From Candidatus Bathyarchaeota archaeon (GTDB lineage: Archaea > Thermoproteota > Bathyarchaeia > Bathyarchaeales > Bathycorpusculaceae), in contig JAGTQZ010000001.1 in the NCBI GenBank assembly GCA_018396705.1, forward strand, positions 1 through 64,000: DNA of 64,000 nucleotides, given 5' to 3'. Below are positions 62,215 through 64,000 of this stretch, in pieces. Numbering within the stretch: position 1 is the first letter of the stretch; the number at the start of each line of letters is the position of its first letter. A program made the translations under genes and the position numbers. The notes beneath the pieces were generated by a model that did not search any database, was not told the origin of the DNA, and saw only the letters and a list, made by a program, of their open reading frames with translations.

Positions 62215-63044
62215 GTTTTTGGAAAATGCATGGCCTTGGAAACGATTACGTAGTTATCGATAATAGAAGCGGATTGCTCAATGAGGGAGAGTTGTCCAGC
62301 CTCGCTGTAAGACTATGCGAAAGAAGGTTTGGAATAGGTGCAGACGGCTTACTGCTTATTTATCCTTCACAAAAGGCTGAGGTGAAAATGAGAATCTTCA
62401 ATCCGGATGGCACGGAAGCTGAAATGTGTGGAAATGGAATCCGATGCCTTGCCAAATATTGCTTCGAGAACAGCTTAGTGCAAAGAACGTCATTTCTCGT
62501 TGAGACGCTCGCGGGTGTTAGAACATTAAATCTAAAAATAGGAAATAATAATGTTGTAGAGTACGTAAAGGTTGACATGGGTTCTCCAAACTTTGAAGCT
62601 GATAAAATTCCCATAAAATGGAATGGCGCCTTCATAAATAAGCCACTCAACGTAGGAGATAAAACATTTTATGTGACAGCCCTATCCATGGGAAACCCTC
62701 ACTGTGTAATCTTCGTTGAGGATGTTAAAAGCTATCCTGTTGCGGACATTGGACCAATATTGGAAAAACATGAACTTTTTCCAAGGAGAACCAATGTTGA
62801 ATTTGTTCAAGTAGTCTCAAATAAAAAGTTGAAAGTTAGAGTTTGGGAGAGAAGTGTAGGTGAAACCCTCGCTTGTGGAACGGGTGCATGTGCAAGTGTT
62901 GTAGCTGCAAACATTCTTGGGAAGGTGGGTGAAACAGTAGTTGTTGAACTTTTAGGGGGTGAGTTGACTGTTGAATACCACGGCGGTGTTGTTTTCATGG
63001 AGGGTCCTGCTGAAAAAGTTTTTGAGGGTGTTATAAACCTTTAA
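62199..63044 (+). CDS. dapF: Diaminopimelate epimerase
   Basis: Interconverts LL- and meso-diaminopimelate without cofactors. The two catalytic cysteines are in EMCGNGIRCLAKY (about residue 78) and TLACGTGACASVVAA (about 224). FWKMHGLGNDYVVIDN starts the enzyme and GNPHCVIFVEDV is the central block. 281 residues. ATG 62199 lies inside the end of lysA. Confidence 0.95.
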   Translation: MARRISFWKMHGLGNDYVVIDNRSGLLNEGELSSLAVRLCERRFGIGADGLLLIYPSQKAEVKMRIFNPDGTEAEMCGNGIRCLAKYCFENSLVQRTSFLVETLAGVRTLNLKIGNNNVVEYVKVDMGSPNFEADKIPIKWNGAFINKPLNVGDKTFYVTALSMGNPHCVIFVEDVKSYPVADIGPILEKHELFPRRTNVEFVQVVSNKKLKVRVWERSVGETLACGTGACASVVAANILGKVGETVVVELLGGELTVEYHGGVVFMEGPAEKVFEGVINL

Positions 63045-63057
63045 GGAGGAGGCAAAC

Positions 63058-64000
63058 ATGTTGGATTTCAATTTGTCTAAAAAACTTAAGGCTATTCCGC
63101 CATATTTGTTCGCTGAATTGGAAAAAATAGTTAGGCAAAAAAGACTGGAAGGCGCGGATTTAATTTCCCTCAGCATAGGAGACCCGGACCTTCCACCGCC
63201 GAAGATTGTTATAGATGCCCTGAGGGAGGAAATAGCTAAGCCTGAAAACCATGGCTATTCCTCTAGCGAAGGAGAATACGAATTCCGACTGGCTGTTTCA
63301 CAATGGTACAAAAGAAGATTTAATGTTGATTTAGACCCAAATAAGGAAGTCGTCACTCTCATAGGATCAAAGGAGGGCTTATGCAACATTGCAAGAGCTT
63401 TCCTCGATGAAGGGGACCGCGTACTAGTGCCGGATCCTGCTTACCCAGTGTACGCTAATGGAGGCACCGTTTTAAATGGTGGCGTACCAGTCTATTTTCC
63501 CCTCCGTGAAGATGATGGTTTTCTCCCGTGTTTCGAGGATGTTGATGTTAATGGCGTTAGAATGATGTTTGTTAACTACCCAAACAACCCTACCGGTGCT
63601 ACAGTGTCCCTTGAAGAACTTAAGGAGATAGTGGACTTTGCCTTTGAAAACAGAATAATCCTATGCTATGACAACGCCTACTCGGAAATAGCCTTTGGCG
63701 ATTATCGAGCTCCAAGCGTCCTGCAAGTGGACAAGGCGCGGGAAGTGGCTGTTGAATTCCATTCATGTTCAAAAACGTTCGGCATGACTGGAAGCCGAAT
63801 AGGCTTCGCCGTTGGCAATGAAAAATTAATCGCCGGTTTGAAGAAAATTAAGTCACAGGTGGACTCGGGGCCGCCTAAGTACATACAGTTGGCGGCGGCA
63901 AAGGCCTTGAAAATGTATGAGGAAGAAAACCCTCCGAAACCGGTGAAAGAGGCTTGCCAAACGTATTATAGACGAGTAAAAATTCTTGCAAAGGAACTAA
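63058..64000 (+). CDS. dapL: LL-diaminopimelate aminotransferase, N-terminal part (runs off the window)
   Basis: Makes LL-diaminopimelate directly from tetrahydrodipicolinate, bypassing the succinylated and acetylated intermediates. The start LSKKLKAIPPYLFAELEKIVRQ is characteristic of DapL. SLSIGDPDLPPPKIV, the NYPNNPTGA loop and the PLP lysine in SCSKTFGMTGSRIGFAVG are all visible. About 314 residues are in the window. GGAGGAGG precedes ATG 63058. With no dapC, dapD or dapE genes nearby, it makes this the DapL variant of the pathway. Confidence 0.9.
   Translation, partial: MLDFNLSKKLKAIPPYLFAELEKIVRQKRLEGADLISLSIGDPDLPPPKIVIDALREEIAKPENHGYSSSEGEYEFRLAVSQWYKRRFNVDLDPNKEVVTLIGSKEGLCNIARAFLDEGDRVLVPDPAYPVYANGGTVLNGGVPVYFPLREDDGFLPCFEDVDVNGVRMMFVNYPNNPTGATVSLEELKEIVDFAFENRIILCYDNAYSEIAFGDYRAPSVLQVDKAREVAVEFHSCSKTFGMTGSRIGFAVGNEKLIAGLKKIKSQVDSGPPKYIQLAAAKALKMYEEENPPKPVKEACQTYYRRVKILAKEL

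Noticed and set aside
1-64000. tRNA, rRNA and CRISPR arrays
   Set aside because: No regular repeat-spacer pattern, cloverleaf-like gap or conserved rRNA block was seen; a covariance-model scan would be needed to exclude small RNAs.

Overview
The window is archaeal chromosomal DNA. The evidence is a set of archaeal information-processing genes (aIF2-beta, DUF424, aIF1A, RIO1 kinase, Krr1/Dim2-type KH protein, an RPA/Sso-like single-stranded DNA-binding protein), many TTG and GTG starts, and several genes with a TATA-like box about 25 bp before the first codon (leaderless type). Mannosyl-3-phosphoglycerate synthase suggests a thermophilic lineage. The anaerobe-type homocysteine pathway and a surface protease with an IPEFP C-terminal tail fit an uncultured anaerobic Thermoproteota/Bathyarchaeia-like organism. 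That placement is inference. I found no rRNA, tRNA or CRISPR array.

Layout. 0-10 kb: a bacterial-type phosphofructokinase and an alpha-glucan phosphorylase (glycogen to glycolysis), a transposase scrap, a 1206-residue secreted subtilase, a PD-(D/E)XK nuclease between imperfect direct repeats, and mannosyl-3-phosphoglycerate synthase followed by a HAD phosphatase. 10-14.3 kb is the accessory region: a decayed tyrosine recombinase, then an AT-rich cassette of a membrane protein and a short prokaryotic Argonaute (MID-PIWI, split by a one-base frameshift), closed by a second copy of the recombinase 3' tail. I read this as a short-pAgo/membrane-effector defence system related in logic to the SiAgo-Aga system of Sulfolobus.

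14.5-24.2 kb: a homocysteine-forming operon (DUF39-CBS, NIL-ferredoxin, UPF0280) converges on a threonine operon (thrC-hom-ask), followed by an archaeal pentameric ligand-gated channel, a short MetE-type methionine synthase and HtpX. 24.2-33.9 kb: an ADP-forming acyl-CoA synthetase beta subunit, a frameshifted Thg1-like tRNA 3'-5' polymerase, a coiled-coil protein, DUF373, MTA phosphorylase, a cis-prenyltransferase, a YchF-type GTPase, a class II aldolase, a small membrane-protein operon and a TatD-linked radical SAM protein.

34-48 kb: CTP synthase, HD protein, flippase-like protein, GNAT, PPC protein, malic enzyme, the SSB and the translation/ribosome genes, then a nitroreductase. 48-55.6 kb: an M29 aminopeptidase, an APC permease, a phosphoesterase, a nucleotidyltransferase-fold protein, and a racemase/DUF917 pair suggesting hydantoin or amino-acid metabolism.

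56-64 kb: asd and an Lrp regulator diverge from a six-gene lysine operon (dapA-dapB-lysC-lysA-dapF-dapL, the last cut by the window edge). Together with the 14-23 kb genes, nearly all aspartate-family synthesis is encoded here: two aspartokinases, one aspartate-semialdehyde dehydrogenase, and branches to threonine, homocysteine/methionine and lysine through the DapL route. Homoserine kinase is the obvious missing step.
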